Shown here: one piece after another, positions 29,270-37,759 of the stretch
Layout: each line of letters starts with the position of its first letter
Position numbering within the stretch: the stretch's first letter is position 1
NCBI GenBank assembly: GCA_018064725.1
Contig: JAGHUQ010000142.1
Span: 1 to 39,913 of the forward strand
Direction: 5' to 3'
Origin: Candidatus Cryptobacteroides caccocaballi
GTDB taxonomy: Bacteria > Bacteroidota > Bacteroidia > Bacteroidales > UBA932
Length of the DNA: 39,913 nucleotides
The notes under the pieces: model-generated
What the model saw: the letters and a program-made list of their open reading frames with translations, nothing else
The model's database searches: none
Told to the model about the DNA's origin: nothing
Translations under genes and position numbers: made by a program

Positions 29270-29632
29270 TTAGAAAATTAAGCCACCTTCGCGGGCAGCG
29301 TCTGCCAAACTTTTAACTCTTCCGTGATAGAGGTAACCTCCACGGTCGAAAGACACAGTGGTGATACCTGCAGCGAGAGCGCGCTCTGCAACCTTCTTAC
29401 CGACGATAGCAGCAGCCTCGATACCGCTCTTGCCCTTGCACTCTACTGCAAGCTCCTTGTCATTTGAAGCGGCAGCTGCGAGAGTGATGCCCTTCAAATC
29501 ATCAACAACCTGTACGTAAATCTGCTTGTTGCTTCTGAAAACAACCATTCTTGGTCTTTCAGCAGTACCATTAACGACTTTGCGGATACGGTAGTGAATT
29601 CTTTTTCTTCTTTCAATTTTATTCAATGCCAT
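29270..29632 (-). CDS. rplR: 50S ribosomal protein L18
   Basis: [38 protein letters not shown]. Confidence 0.98.
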   Translation of the reverse strand: MALNKIERRKRIHYRIRKVVNGTAERPRMVVFRSNKQIYVQVVDDLKGITLAAAASNDKELAVECKGKSGIEAAAIVGKKVAERALAAGITTVSFDRGGYLYHGRVKSLADAAREGGLIF

Positions 29633-29646
29633 AACTCAATCTCCTA

Positions 29647-30207
29647 TTATTTAGCACCTGCTGACTTACCAGCCTTACGACGAAGCTGCTCACCAACGAA
29701 CTTGATACCCTTACCCTTATAAGGCTCTGGCTTACGGAATGAACGGATCTTAGCTGCCACCTGGCCAACGAGCTGCTTGTCAGCTGACTTGAGGATGAGG
29801 ACAGGGTTCTGTCCCTTCTTCACAGCCTCAGCCTCAGCCTTGACCTCTGCAGGAAGCATGAGCTGGATGTCGTGTGAGAAACCGAGAGAGAAGAGGAGCA
29901 TCTGGCCCTGTACATCAACACGGTAACCGACACCGACAAGCTCCTGCTTGATGGTGTAGCCCTCAGATACGCCGACAACCATGTTGTTCACGAGTGCACG
30001 ATAGAGACCGTGGAGTGAACGATGCCTTGGAAGATCGGTAGGGCGAGTAAACTTAATTTCATTTCCCTCAACGGACACTGTGATATCTGGGTCAACCTTC
30101 TGACTCAGAGTGCCGAGAGGTCCTTTAACCTTAACCACGTTACCAGCGGCAACCTCAGCGGTTACGCCAGCAGGAAGGCTTACAGGCAATTTACCAATTC
30201 TTGACAT
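29647..30207 (-). CDS. rplF: 50S ribosomal protein L6
   Basis: MSRIGKLPVSLPAGVTAEV..VKGPLGTLSQ, PEPYKGKGIKF. Confidence 0.98.
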   Translation of the reverse strand: MSRIGKLPVSLPAGVTAEVAAGNVVKVKGPLGTLSQKVDPDITVSVEGNEIKFTRPTDLPRHRSLHGLYRALVNNMVVGVSEGYTIKQELVGVGYRVDVQGQMLLFSLGFSHDIQLMLPAEVKAEAEAVKKGQNPVLILKSADKQLVGQVAAKIRSFRKPEPYKGKGIKFVGEQLRRKAGKSAGAK

Positions 30208-30225
30208 TTTAAATAGTGCTTTAGA

Positions 30226-30621
30226 TTAATATACGTAACACAATACCTCACCACCGACGTTGAGCTCCTTAGCTTCCTTGTCAGTGATAATGCCCTTTGA
30301 GGTTGAGAGGATAGCGATACCGAGTCCATTGAGGACGCGAGGCATGTTCTCAACATCTGAGTAACGACGGAGACCTGGACGAGACACACGCTCGATCTTC
30401 TTGATCGCAGGGGTCTTGGTCTGTGGGTGATACTTAAGAGCGATCTTGATAGTTGACACAGGTGATCCCTCTACTACCTTGTAGCTGAGGATGTAACCCT
30501 TCTCGCAAAGAATCTTGGTGAGAGCGACTTTCATCTTGGATGAAGGTACCTCGACAATCTTCTTGCCTGCGCTGTAAGCGTTGCGAATCCTGGTCAGGAA
30601 ATCTGCAATTGGATCAGTCAT
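30226..30621 (-). CDS. rpsH: 30S ribosomal protein S8
   Basis: MTDPIADFLTRIRNAYSAGKKIVEVPSSKMK; start at internal Met. Confidence 0.97.
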   Translation of the reverse strand: MTDPIADFLTRIRNAYSAGKKIVEVPSSKMKVALTKILCEKGYILSYKVVEGSPVSTIKIALKYHPQTKTPAIKKIERVSRPGLRRYSDVENMPRVLNGLGIAILSTSKGIITDKEAKELNVGGEVLCYVY

Positions 30622-30701
30622 TTTTTTGTTTTGTTTTGTAGAAACCGGCGTCGTATGACGCCCGATATCCAATGTTAATAATTAATAATATATGGTATAT
30701 G

Positions 30702-30971
30702 TTACCAGCTTGCTTTCTTTACGCCAGGGATGAGACCGTTGCTTGCCATCTCACGGAACTGGATACGGCTGATACCGAAGGCACGCATATATCCCTTAGG
30801 TCTTCCAGTGAGAGAGCAGCGGTTGTGCTGACGGCATGGAGAAGAGTTCTTAGGGAGCTTGTCGAGAGCGGCCCAGTCACCAGCCTCCTTCAAAGCCTTC
30901 CTCTTCTCTGCATAAAGGGCAATCATTTTCGCGCGTTTAACCTCGCGAGCTTTCATTGATTCTTTTGCCAT
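30702..30971 (-). CDS. rpsN: 30S ribosomal protein S14 (long, zinc-independent form)
   Basis: [62 protein letters not shown]. Confidence 0.97.
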   Translation of the reverse strand: MAKESMKAREVKRAKMIALYAEKRKALKEAGDWAALDKLPKNSSPCRQHNRCSLTGRPKGYMRAFGISRIQFREMASNGLIPGVKKASW

Positions 30972-30982
30972 TAGTGTTCTCT

Positions 30983-31579
30983 TTAGTTGTTATGTTTCTT
31001 GAATGGAAGACCGAATGCCTTGAGAAGTGCGTGGCACTCTTCGTCGGTCTTGGCGGTAGTTACGAAAGTGATCTCCATACCGAGGATCTTGGTGATCTTC
31101 TCGATGTCGATCTCAGGGAAGATGATCTGCTCCTTGACACCGAGAGTGTAGTTACCCTGACCGTCCATCTTCTCAGCGATACCGTTGAAGTCACGGATAC
31201 GTGGAAGGGTTATACGGATGAGTCTCTCGAGGAACTCGTACATCTTTACTGAGCGGAGGGTTACCTTAACGCCGATTGGCATGCCCTTACGGAGCTTGAA
31301 GTTAGAGATATCCTTCCTTGAAGCAGTAACGACTGCCTTCTGTCCGGTGATAGTTGAGAGCTCCTGCTGTGCAACGTCGATGAGCTTCTTGTCACCGGTA
31401 GCATCGCCGACACCCTGGTTGATGGTGATCTTGACGAGCTTAGGGCACTGCATTACGGTTGAATAACCGAACTGCTTCATAAGCTGAGGAACGATCTCCT
31501 CCTTATAGGTCTTTGCGAGAGCAGGAACGTATCCTGCAGGAACTGCCTGCTGATCTGCTGCTGAATTCTTCTTTGCCAT
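30983..31579 (-). CDS. rplE: 50S ribosomal protein L5
   Basis: [51 protein letters not shown]. Confidence 0.98.
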   Translation of the reverse strand: MAKKNSAADQQAVPAGYVPALAKTYKEEIVPQLMKQFGYSTVMQCPKLVKITINQGVGDATGDKKLIDVAQQELSTITGQKAVVTASRKDISNFKLRKGMPIGVKVTLRSVKMYEFLERLIRITLPRIRDFNGIAEKMDGQGNYTLGVKEQIIFPEIDIEKITKILGMEITFVTTAKTDEECHALLKAFGLPFKKHNN

Positions 31580-31905
31580 TACTTAATCTCCTCTCCTGAT
31601 TTCTTAGCATAGCGAATCTTCTTCTCACCGTCCATCTTGTAACCAACGCGGGTTGCTGCACCTGACTTAGGGTCGAGGAGCTGGAGGTTTGAGATATGGA
31701 TGCCTGCTTCCTGTTTTACAATACCACCCTGTGGGTGCTGAGAGTTTGGTTTGGTGTGCTTGCTTACCATGTTGATACCCTCAACGATGGCGCGGTCCTT
31801 TGAAGGGATTACCTCGAGCACCTTACCGGTCTTGCCTTTGTCGTTACCTGCATTTACATACACGGTATCGCCTTTCTTAATGTGGATCTTTTTCATATTG
31901 CTCAT
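31579..31905 (-). CDS. rplX: 50S ribosomal protein L24
   Basis: [46 protein letters not shown]. Confidence 0.98.
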   Translation of the reverse strand: MSNMKKIHIKKGDTVYVNAGNDKGKTGKVLEVIPSKDRAIVEGINMVSKHTKPNSQHPQGGIVKQEAGIHISNLQLLDPKSGAATRVGYKMDGEKKIRYAKKSGEEIK

Positions 31906-31908
31906 CGA

Positions 31909-32274
31909 TTAGAGGACCTCTGGTGCCAGTGATACAATCTTCATGAAGTTCTCACGAAGCTCCCTTGCTACAGGGCCGAAGATACGTGTTCCACGGAGCT
32001 CTCCAGCGTTGTTGAGGAGCACGCAAGCGTTGTCGTCGAAACGGATGTATGAACCATCTGGACGGCGGATTTCCTTCTTGGTGCGGACTACGACAGCCTT
32101 AGAGACGGTGCCCTTCTTGGCGTCACCGCCAGGGAGTGCGCTCTTTACTGCAACGACGATCTTGTCGCCTACCTTTGCATAACGGTGGCGGGTTCCTCCG
32201 AGAACGCGGATGCAAAGCACTTCCTTTGCGCCGCTGTTGTCAGCCACCTGTAAACGTGATTCCTGCTGTATCAT
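31909..32274 (-). CDS. rplN: 50S ribosomal protein L14
   Basis: [50 protein letters not shown]. Confidence 0.99.
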   Translation of the reverse strand: MIQQESRLQVADNSGAKEVLCIRVLGGTRHRYAKVGDKIVVAVKSALPGGDAKKGTVSKAVVVRTKKEIRRPDGSYIRFDDNACVLLNNAGELRGTRIFGPVARELRENFMKIVSLAPEVL

Positions 32275-32276
32275 TA

Positions 32277-32531
32277 CTACTTAACTTTTTCTACGATTTC
32301 TACTAATCTCCAGTTCTTTGACTTGCTCAAAGGACGGGTCTCCATGATGCGGACAGTGTCGCCTACGCTGCACTCGTTCTTCTCGTCGTGCGCAACGAAC
32401 TTAGTGGTCTTCTTTACGAACTTGCCGTAAATAGGGTGCATCTCTTTTCTAGCTACTGCAACTACGATAGACTTCTCCATCTTGTTGCTGACCACTATAC
32501 CTATTCTTTCCTTGCGAAGATTTCTTTCCAT
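32277..32531 (-). CDS. rpsQ: 30S ribosomal protein S17
   Basis: [47 protein letters not shown]. Confidence 0.98.
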   Translation of the reverse strand: MERNLRKERIGIVVSNKMEKSIVVAVARKEMHPIYGKFVKKTTKFVAHDEKNECSVGDTVRIMETRPLSKSKNWRLVEIVEKVK

Positions 32532-32544
32532 CAGAATTCAATGT

Positions 32545-32739
32545 TTAGTTCTGTTTCTCTTTTTCAGCAAGGATGGTGATCATACGTGCGATATCCTTTC
32601 TTGCCTTACCGATCTTTGAGGTATCCTCCAGTGGAGAAATTGTGTGGTTGACCTTCATGCTGTCAAGGTTAGCCTTCTCGAGCTCGATGCGCTCACGAAG
32701 GTCTGCGATTGACATTTCGCGTACTTCAGTTGCTTTCAT
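32545..32739 (-). CDS. rpmC: 50S ribosomal protein L29
   Basis: MKATEVREMSIADLRERIELEKANLDSMKVNHTISPLEDTSKIGKARKDIARM. Confidence 0.97.
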   Translation of the reverse strand: MKATEVREMSIADLRERIELEKANLDSMKVNHTISPLEDTSKIGKARKDIARMITILAEKEKQN

Positions 32740-32757
32740 TTCAGTTTCTCCGATAAA

Positions 32758-33177
32758 TTATTCAACATAGTCCCTACGAACGACGAACTTGCAGTTTACA
32801 GGGAGCTTCTGCGCACCAAGGCGGAGTGCTTCCTTAGCGATCTCGAGAGATACGCCGTCGATCTCAATGATGATACGTCCAGGAGTGATAGGAGCAACGA
32901 ATCCCTCTGGATTACCCTTACCTTTACCCATACGGACCTCAGCAGGTTTCTTGGTGTATGGCTTATCTGGGAATACCCTGATCCAAACCTTTCCCTCACG
33001 CTTCATGTAACGTGAAACAGCCTGACGGGCAGCCTCGATCTGACGGCCAGTAAGCCAGCAGTTCTCCAAGGTCTTGATACCGAATGAACCGAAGCAAAGC
33101 TGCGCACCTCTCTGTGCGATGCCTTTCATACGGCCCTTCTGCATCCTTCTGAATTTAGTTTTCTTTGGTTGTAACAT
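32758..33177 (-). CDS. rplP: 50S ribosomal protein L16
   Basis: [88 protein letters not shown]. Confidence 0.99.
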   Translation of the reverse strand: MLQPKKTKFRRMQKGRMKGIAQRGAQLCFGSFGIKTLENCWLTGRQIEAARQAVSRYMKREGKVWIRVFPDKPYTKKPAEVRMGKGKGNPEGFVAPITPGRIIIEIDGVSLEIAKEALRLGAQKLPVNCKFVVRRDYVE

Positions 33178-33266
33178 TGTTCTATTACTTTAAAAATAAT
33201 TTCGTAATAAGCCTAACTAATTGAGTATCAGCTGGTTGGGCGGACTTCTCCTCAATTAAGGGACTG

Positions 33267-33274
33267 CAAAGATA
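33267..33274 (-). promoter_or_regulatory. -7 element (TATCTTTG) driving the rplP operon
   Basis: CAAAGATA on + matches TAnnTTTG on -, with a TTG about 20 nt further upstream; leader about 80 nt. Confidence 0.6.
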
Positions 33275-33490
33275 GCGAAAAATTCTCATTCTGCAAGGCT
33301 ATTTGCGAAAAAATTTAAACATTTTCGACCAACAATCTTGATAGTTAAATATCGGGAAAACAAAGAGTTACAATCCTTGTTGAAAAATATTTCCCGTCAT
33401 TTTGGACCAGCTTGAAAAAGGCATAAAAAAAGGTCGTCAAGGCCTGGTTCAAGTAGTGGCACGATGTTGGTTTTTGTGTTCTAAAATGAG

Positions 33491-33498
33491 TATTTTTG
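33491..33498 (+). promoter_or_regulatory. -7 element (TATTTTTG) for the DUF4294 gene
   Basis: Exact TAnnTTTG, 7 nt before the ATG at 33506. Confidence 0.5.
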
Positions 33499-33505
33499 CA
33501 GCACG

Positions 33506-34222
33506 ATGAGACGAATTCCAAAATATTTCGCAGTGATTTCGGCCAGCCTCCTTGCTCTGGCAGCCGGGACGAGCGATCTTTCCGCCCAGAACAGGCGCAA
33601 GAGCGACGGCGGGATCCTCGAATACATAGTCGAGGGAAACGACACGATCTACATCGACAGAATCAAGGCATCGAAGGTCTATCCGCGCATGGCCCGCCAG
33701 AAAGGAAAAGACTGGAGGAAGTATTACCGGCTTGTCTACAACTTCAACAAGACATACCCGTACGCGCTCGTCGCACGCGAGCTGCTTAAGGACGTCGACA
33801 GCACCCTTATCGCTGACAATCTCAAGAAAGGCAAGAGAGAGAAATATCTTAAGGAAAAGCAGAACGAGCTGTTCAAGACCTTCGAAACCCCTCTCAGGAA
33901 CATGACAGTGAATCAGGGACGCATACTGATGCGCCTGATCGACAGGGAGGCCGGAAAGTCCTCGTTCTTCATAATAAAGGAATACAGGAACGGCATCGCG
34001 GCCGGATTCTGGCAAGGAGTCGCAAGGCTTTTCGGATCCGATCTAAAGAGACACTATGACCCCATGCACGATGAAGAGGACGCCCAGATAGAGGACCTCG
34101 TGGAAAAATGGGAAGAGGGAAGTTTCGACGACTTCTATTTCTCGCTCTTCCTGGAACCACCGGTAAAGGTGATCATTCCAGATCGATACTTAAAGAAGGA
34201 GAGCCCTGAAGCCAGTCTTTGA
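33506..34222 (+). CDS. DUF4294 domain-containing protein
   Basis: Signal peptide, VYPRMARQKGKDWRKYYRLVYNFNKTYPYALVARELL, GKSSFFIIKEYRNGIAAGFWQGVARLFGSDLKRHYDP. Confidence 0.82.
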   Translation: MRRIPKYFAVISASLLALAAGTSDLSAQNRRKSDGGILEYIVEGNDTIYIDRIKASKVYPRMARQKGKDWRKYYRLVYNFNKTYPYALVARELLKDVDSTLIADNLKKGKREKYLKEKQNELFKTFETPLRNMTVNQGRILMRLIDREAGKSSFFIIKEYRNGIAAGFWQGVARLFGSDLKRHYDPMHDEEDAQIEDLVEKWEEGSFDDFYFSLFLEPPVKVIIPDRYLKKESPEASL

Positions 34223-34883
34223 GAATCACGAAGCGCTCTCCGCCAGGAAGGACGGCATCTACGGCGCAATGATAGTGGCCGAACACGAAGCAATCGACCT
34301 TGTGGTCAGCAGCATAAGACTGAGCGAACTGCCAAAGCGGTTCGCTTTCGTATTTGAATACGTATTCCTTTCCGTGCGCAAGCCTGTTATGCCTTGACCA
34401 TGTATTTCCCAGGCCGAAGGCTATCCAAGGATGGAGCATGCTGAACATGATCTGAAGAAAGCGGTTGTGGAAGATTCCACGAAGGAATCTGTATCCCAAG
34501 CCGGTCTTGCCGAGTCCGTCGCCATGTCCGAGACAGAATTTCTTTCCGCCTATTTCCACCACACAAGGCTGAGTCAGACGGACCATGCCCATCTCCTCGA
34601 AGTAATGGTAGCTCCAGACATCATGGTTACCCTGAAAGAAAAAGACCTTGACCCCTGAGACCATCAGATCCTGAAGAGCCGCAAAGACCTGGACGTAGCC
34701 CTTAGGTACCACGTCATCATACTCGTACCAGAAGTCCCAGATGTCACCGAGAAGGTAGAGAGAGTCTGCATCGGAAGCTATGCTGCGGAGGAAGCGCACG
34801 AAACGCGCCTCACGGTCCTTAGGGTCAGCGACCTGGAGACCGAGATGGACGTCAGCGACGAAATATGCCTTCCTTCCGGACAT
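34173..34883 (-). CDS. lpxH: UDP-2,3-diacylglucosamine diphosphatase (LpxH-like calcineurin-like phosphoesterase)
   Basis: FVADVHLGL, LLGDIWDFWYEYDDVVP, FQGNHDVW, LGHGDGLG, FGHYHCA metallophosphoesterase motifs. Confidence 0.9.
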   Translation of the reverse strand: MSGRKAYFVADVHLGLQVADPKDREARFVRFLRSIASDADSLYLLGDIWDFWYEYDDVVPKGYVQVFAALQDLMVSGVKVFFFQGNHDVWSYHYFEEMGMVRLTQPCVVEIGGKKFCLGHGDGLGKTGLGYRFLRGIFHNRFLQIMFSMLHPWIAFGLGNTWSRHNRLAHGKEYVFKYESEPLWQFAQSYAADHKVDCFVFGHYHCAVDAVLPGGERFVILKDWLQGSPSLSIDLE

Positions 34884-34884
34884 G

Positions 34885-35709
34885 CTAGCAGAGGCCTACG
34901 ATGAGCATCACGATGAAGACGAGAACGCAGATGCCGACGGCCGCGCACCAGAGCGCGAACCACTTGAGCTGTGCCTTCTTTACAAGGGCAATCATCACCT
35001 TGCATGCGAAAAGTCCCGAGATGAACGCAGAGATGAATCCAAGGACAAGCGGGAGAGTTCCGACTGAAGAAGCCGCCATCTCACCTCCGACGATATCGAG
35101 GAAAGCCTCTCCGAGTATTGGCACGAGGACCATGAGGAAAGAGAACTGTGCGACCACCTCCCTCTTCACGCCGCAGATGAGTCCGGTCGAGATGGTGGTG
35201 CCGGAGCGCGAAAGACCAGGGATCACGGCAAATGCCTGACCGAGGCCGACCACGAATGCCTGCCAATATGATATGCCGTTACGGGCATCGGTCTCCTTGG
35301 CTATCGGACGAGCGGGAACCCTGTCAGAGAAGAAGAGGAGGCACGCTGTCACGAGGAGAGCGACGCCGACTACCATGAGATTGCCGAACATCTCCTCGAC
35401 GGCATCCTTGAAGAACACGCCGACGATGAATACCGGAATCATGGAAACGGCAATCTTGAAGATATAGTCGGTCTCGTCATTGTACCTGAACTTGAAGAGA
35501 CCGCAGAGAAGCTTCCATATCTGCTTGCGGAAGACGACGATAGTGGCAAGCACGGTGGCCGCATGGACCACCACCTCGAACATTATGTCTTCAGAAGCTT
35601 GAACTCCGAGTATCTCACGTCCAATCGCGAGATGGCCGCTGCTGCTTACCGGAAGGAACTCGGTCAGACCCTGGATCAGGCCGAGCAGGATAGACTGCCA
35701 CCAATTCAT
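34885..35709 (-). CDS. uppP: undecaprenyl-diphosphatase (BacA/UppP)
   Basis: LGLIQGLTEFLPVSSSGHLAI and PGLSRSGTTISTGL motifs. Confidence 0.96.
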   Translation of the reverse strand: MNWWQSILLGLIQGLTEFLPVSSSGHLAIGREILGVQASEDIMFEVVVHAATVLATIVVFRKQIWKLLCGLFKFRYNDETDYIFKIAVSMIPVFIVGVFFKDAVEEMFGNLMVVGVALLVTACLLFFSDRVPARPIAKETDARNGISYWQAFVVGLGQAFAVIPGLSRSGTTISTGLICGVKREVVAQFSFLMVLVPILGEAFLDIVGGEMAASSVGTLPLVLGFISAFISGLFACKVMIALVKKAQLKWFALWCAAVGICVLVFIVMLIVGLC

Positions 35710-35963
35710 CACTTATCCTCCTTATCGTTGAAGAATCCCATGATCGCAACCACTTCGATCACGATACCAAGGATGATGACCACCGGAGCAGCCACCAGCC
35801 TCTGGAAATTGAACATTGCGTAATTGAAGACCTGAGGGTCCTTGCTGCCGCCACCCATCATGAGGATATAGCCGGCAACGATGACGACAAGGCCGACGAG
35901 GAGGAACTTGAGCCCCTTCGCGGTGATCGCCATATTGCTGTTCTTGTTGTCCTTGTTTTCCAT
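35709..35963 (-). CDS. DUF3098 domain-containing small membrane protein
   Basis: Two TM segments, GLKFLLVGLVVIVAGYILMMGGGSKDPQVFNYAMFNFQRLVAAPVVIILGIVIEVVAIM; between ftsX and uppP. Confidence 0.85.
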   Translation of the reverse strand: MENKDNKNSNMAITAKGLKFLLVGLVVIVAGYILMMGGGSKDPQVFNYAMFNFQRLVAAPVVIILGIVIEVVAIMGFFNDKEDK

Positions 35964-35967
35964 TTTC

Positions 35968-36843
35968 CTAATAATAAAGTTCGGTTCTCCTCATTGATAT
36001 GAGCTTGCCGACTACGAAATACGTGCTCACGACGCAGATGACAATTCCCGTTGCAAGCACTATGCCCATGACGACCAGAAGGAGAGGAAGCCTGAAGATC
36101 TCGAACATCTGTGCGAAACTGCTTCGTATCGCGAAAAGACCGCCGAGAAGCATCAGGATAGCTATCATCGCGGAGAAAATGCCCTGGAGAAGTCCCTGGA
36201 GAAGAAAAGGTCCGCGAATGAATGCCGGAGTCGCTCCGACCAGCTGCATGGTATGTATGTTGAACCTTCGCGCGTATACGCTCAGGCGCATCGTATTGCT
36301 TATAAGGACGAATGAGATGAACAGGAGAAGTCCTATCATCACAGCCATCACGAGCGAGATCCTGCTGATGTTCTGATTAAGGGCATCGACCAGCGAGCGC
36401 TGGTACACGACCTCGTCGACGACAGGCGATTCTAGAAGCTCCAGCTTCACCATCTCGAGACTGTCGGCCGAGACATAGTCAGCCTTGAGGGTCACGTCTA
36501 TCGAAATAGGTATAGGGGCCGCCTCGAACACATCGAGGAAATCATCGCCAAGGAGTTCCTTCATCTCTCGGATTCCCTGCTCACGCGAAATATAGTCGGC
36601 AGACTTGATGAAGCGCATGTCGGAAAGTGACTCGAGATAGTCGAAGGACTTGGATTCGGACACGTTCTGCTTGAGCATCACCGAGACCTTCATGTTCTCT
36701 TTGAAGTAGTTGGAAACGCTGCGCGCATTGACCAGCAGAAGGCTGGCAACGCCGACAAGGAAGAGGACCAGCGAGATGCTGATCACCGAGGACAGGTACG
36801 CATTGACCAGCCTTTTACCTATTATGTTGTCCTTTTCCGCCAT
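35968..36843 (-). CDS. ftsX: cell division protein FtsX (permease-like)
   Basis: Four-TM FtsX topology with extracytoplasmic domain; start at MAEKDN. Confidence 0.9.
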   Translation of the reverse strand: MAEKDNIIGKRLVNAYLSSVISISLVLFLVGVASLLLVNARSVSNYFKENMKVSVMLKQNVSESKSFDYLESLSDMRFIKSADYISREQGIREMKELLGDDFLDVFEAAPIPISIDVTLKADYVSADSLEMVKLELLESPVVDEVVYQRSLVDALNQNISRISLVMAVMIGLLLFISFVLISNTMRLSVYARRFNIHTMQLVGATPAFIRGPFLLQGLLQGIFSAMIAILMLLGGLFAIRSSFAQMFEIFRLPLLLVVMGIVLATGIVICVVSTYFVVGKLISMRRTELYY

Positions 36844-36876
36844 CAAATCAATCTTCTACGCATCAGGTTCAAGGCT

Positions 36877-36884
36877 CAAAGATA
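36877..36884 (-). promoter_or_regulatory. -7 element (TATCTTTG) for ftsX
   Basis: CAAAGATA on + matches TAnnTTTG on -. Confidence 0.5.
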
Positions 36885-36905
36885 GTAAAATCAAAAATAA
36901 ATTCT

Positions 36906-36913
36906 TAACTTTG
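36906..36913 (+). promoter_or_regulatory. -7 element (TAACTTTG) for the GT5-like/DUF4270 pair
   Basis: Exact TAnnTTTG, 29 nt before the ATG. Confidence 0.5.
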
Positions 36914-36942
36914 TTGCATATATGTCCTTAAAATTTTAGACT

Positions 36943-37758
36943 ATGGGAGAGGTAAAAAGAGTGCTTTTCGTCAATTCGGAGATATTCCCTTATCTACCGG
37001 AGTCTGAGATTGCAAACATCGGACGATATCTTCCTCAGGGTATCCAGGAGAGGAAGAAGGAGATCCGCTCGTTCATGCCGCGTTACGGCTGCGTGAACGA
37101 ACGCAAGAATCAGCTTCACGAAGTGATCCGTCTTTCAGGAATGAACATCATCGTCAACGATGTCGACCGCCCGCTCGTGATCAAGGTGGCTTCAATCTCT
37201 GCCGCCAGGATGCAGGTGTACTTCATCGACAACGAAGATTACTTCCACCGCAAGCAGGTATATACCGACGGTGACGGAAAATTCTTTCAGGACAATGACG
37301 AAAGGGCCATCTTCTTTGCCCGCGGAGTGCTCGAGACCGTAAAGAAGCTCCGCTGGACTCCTGACATCATACATTGTCAGGGCTGGATATCGCACCTTCT
37401 CCCGCTCTACCTCAAGAAAGCGTATAAGGACGACCCTATCTTCTCGAACAGCAAGATCGTGCTTTCGCTCTATGACGAGATCATGGACGAGAAGCTTCCT
37501 GCTGACTTCAAGGACAAGCTCCTCTTCGGCAACATAGAACCTACAGATGTCGAACTCGACGAGAACGTGACTGGCACACAACTTGCTCAGTTGGCAATCC
37601 GTTACTCTGACGGCGTCATACTCGGCTCGGACAAGCTTCCGGAGAGCATAGCGAAGAGCGTGAGCGAGAGCGGACTTCCTGTTCTCCCTTACGACGCAGC
37701 TAAGGTCGCCGACGGTTCGTACATTGAAGATTACAATAGTTTTTACGACCAGTTCTAA
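36943..37758 (+). CDS. glycogen/starch synthase-like (GT5 N-terminal domain only)
   Basis: KRVLFVNSEIFPYLPESEIANIGRYLPQGI..RSFMPRYG, WTPDIIHCQGWISHLLPLYLK; 271 aa, no C-terminal GT-B half. Confidence 0.8.
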   Translation: MGEVKRVLFVNSEIFPYLPESEIANIGRYLPQGIQERKKEIRSFMPRYGCVNERKNQLHEVIRLSGMNIIVNDVDRPLVIKVASISAARMQVYFIDNEDYFHRKQVYTDGDGKFFQDNDERAIFFARGVLETVKKLRWTPDIIHCQGWISHLLPLYLKKAYKDDPIFSNSKIVLSLYDEIMDEKLPADFKDKLLFGNIEPTDVELDENVTGTQLAQLAIRYSDGVILGSDKLPESIAKSVSESGLPVLPYDAAKVADGSYIEDYNSFYDQF

Positions 37759-37759
37759 G

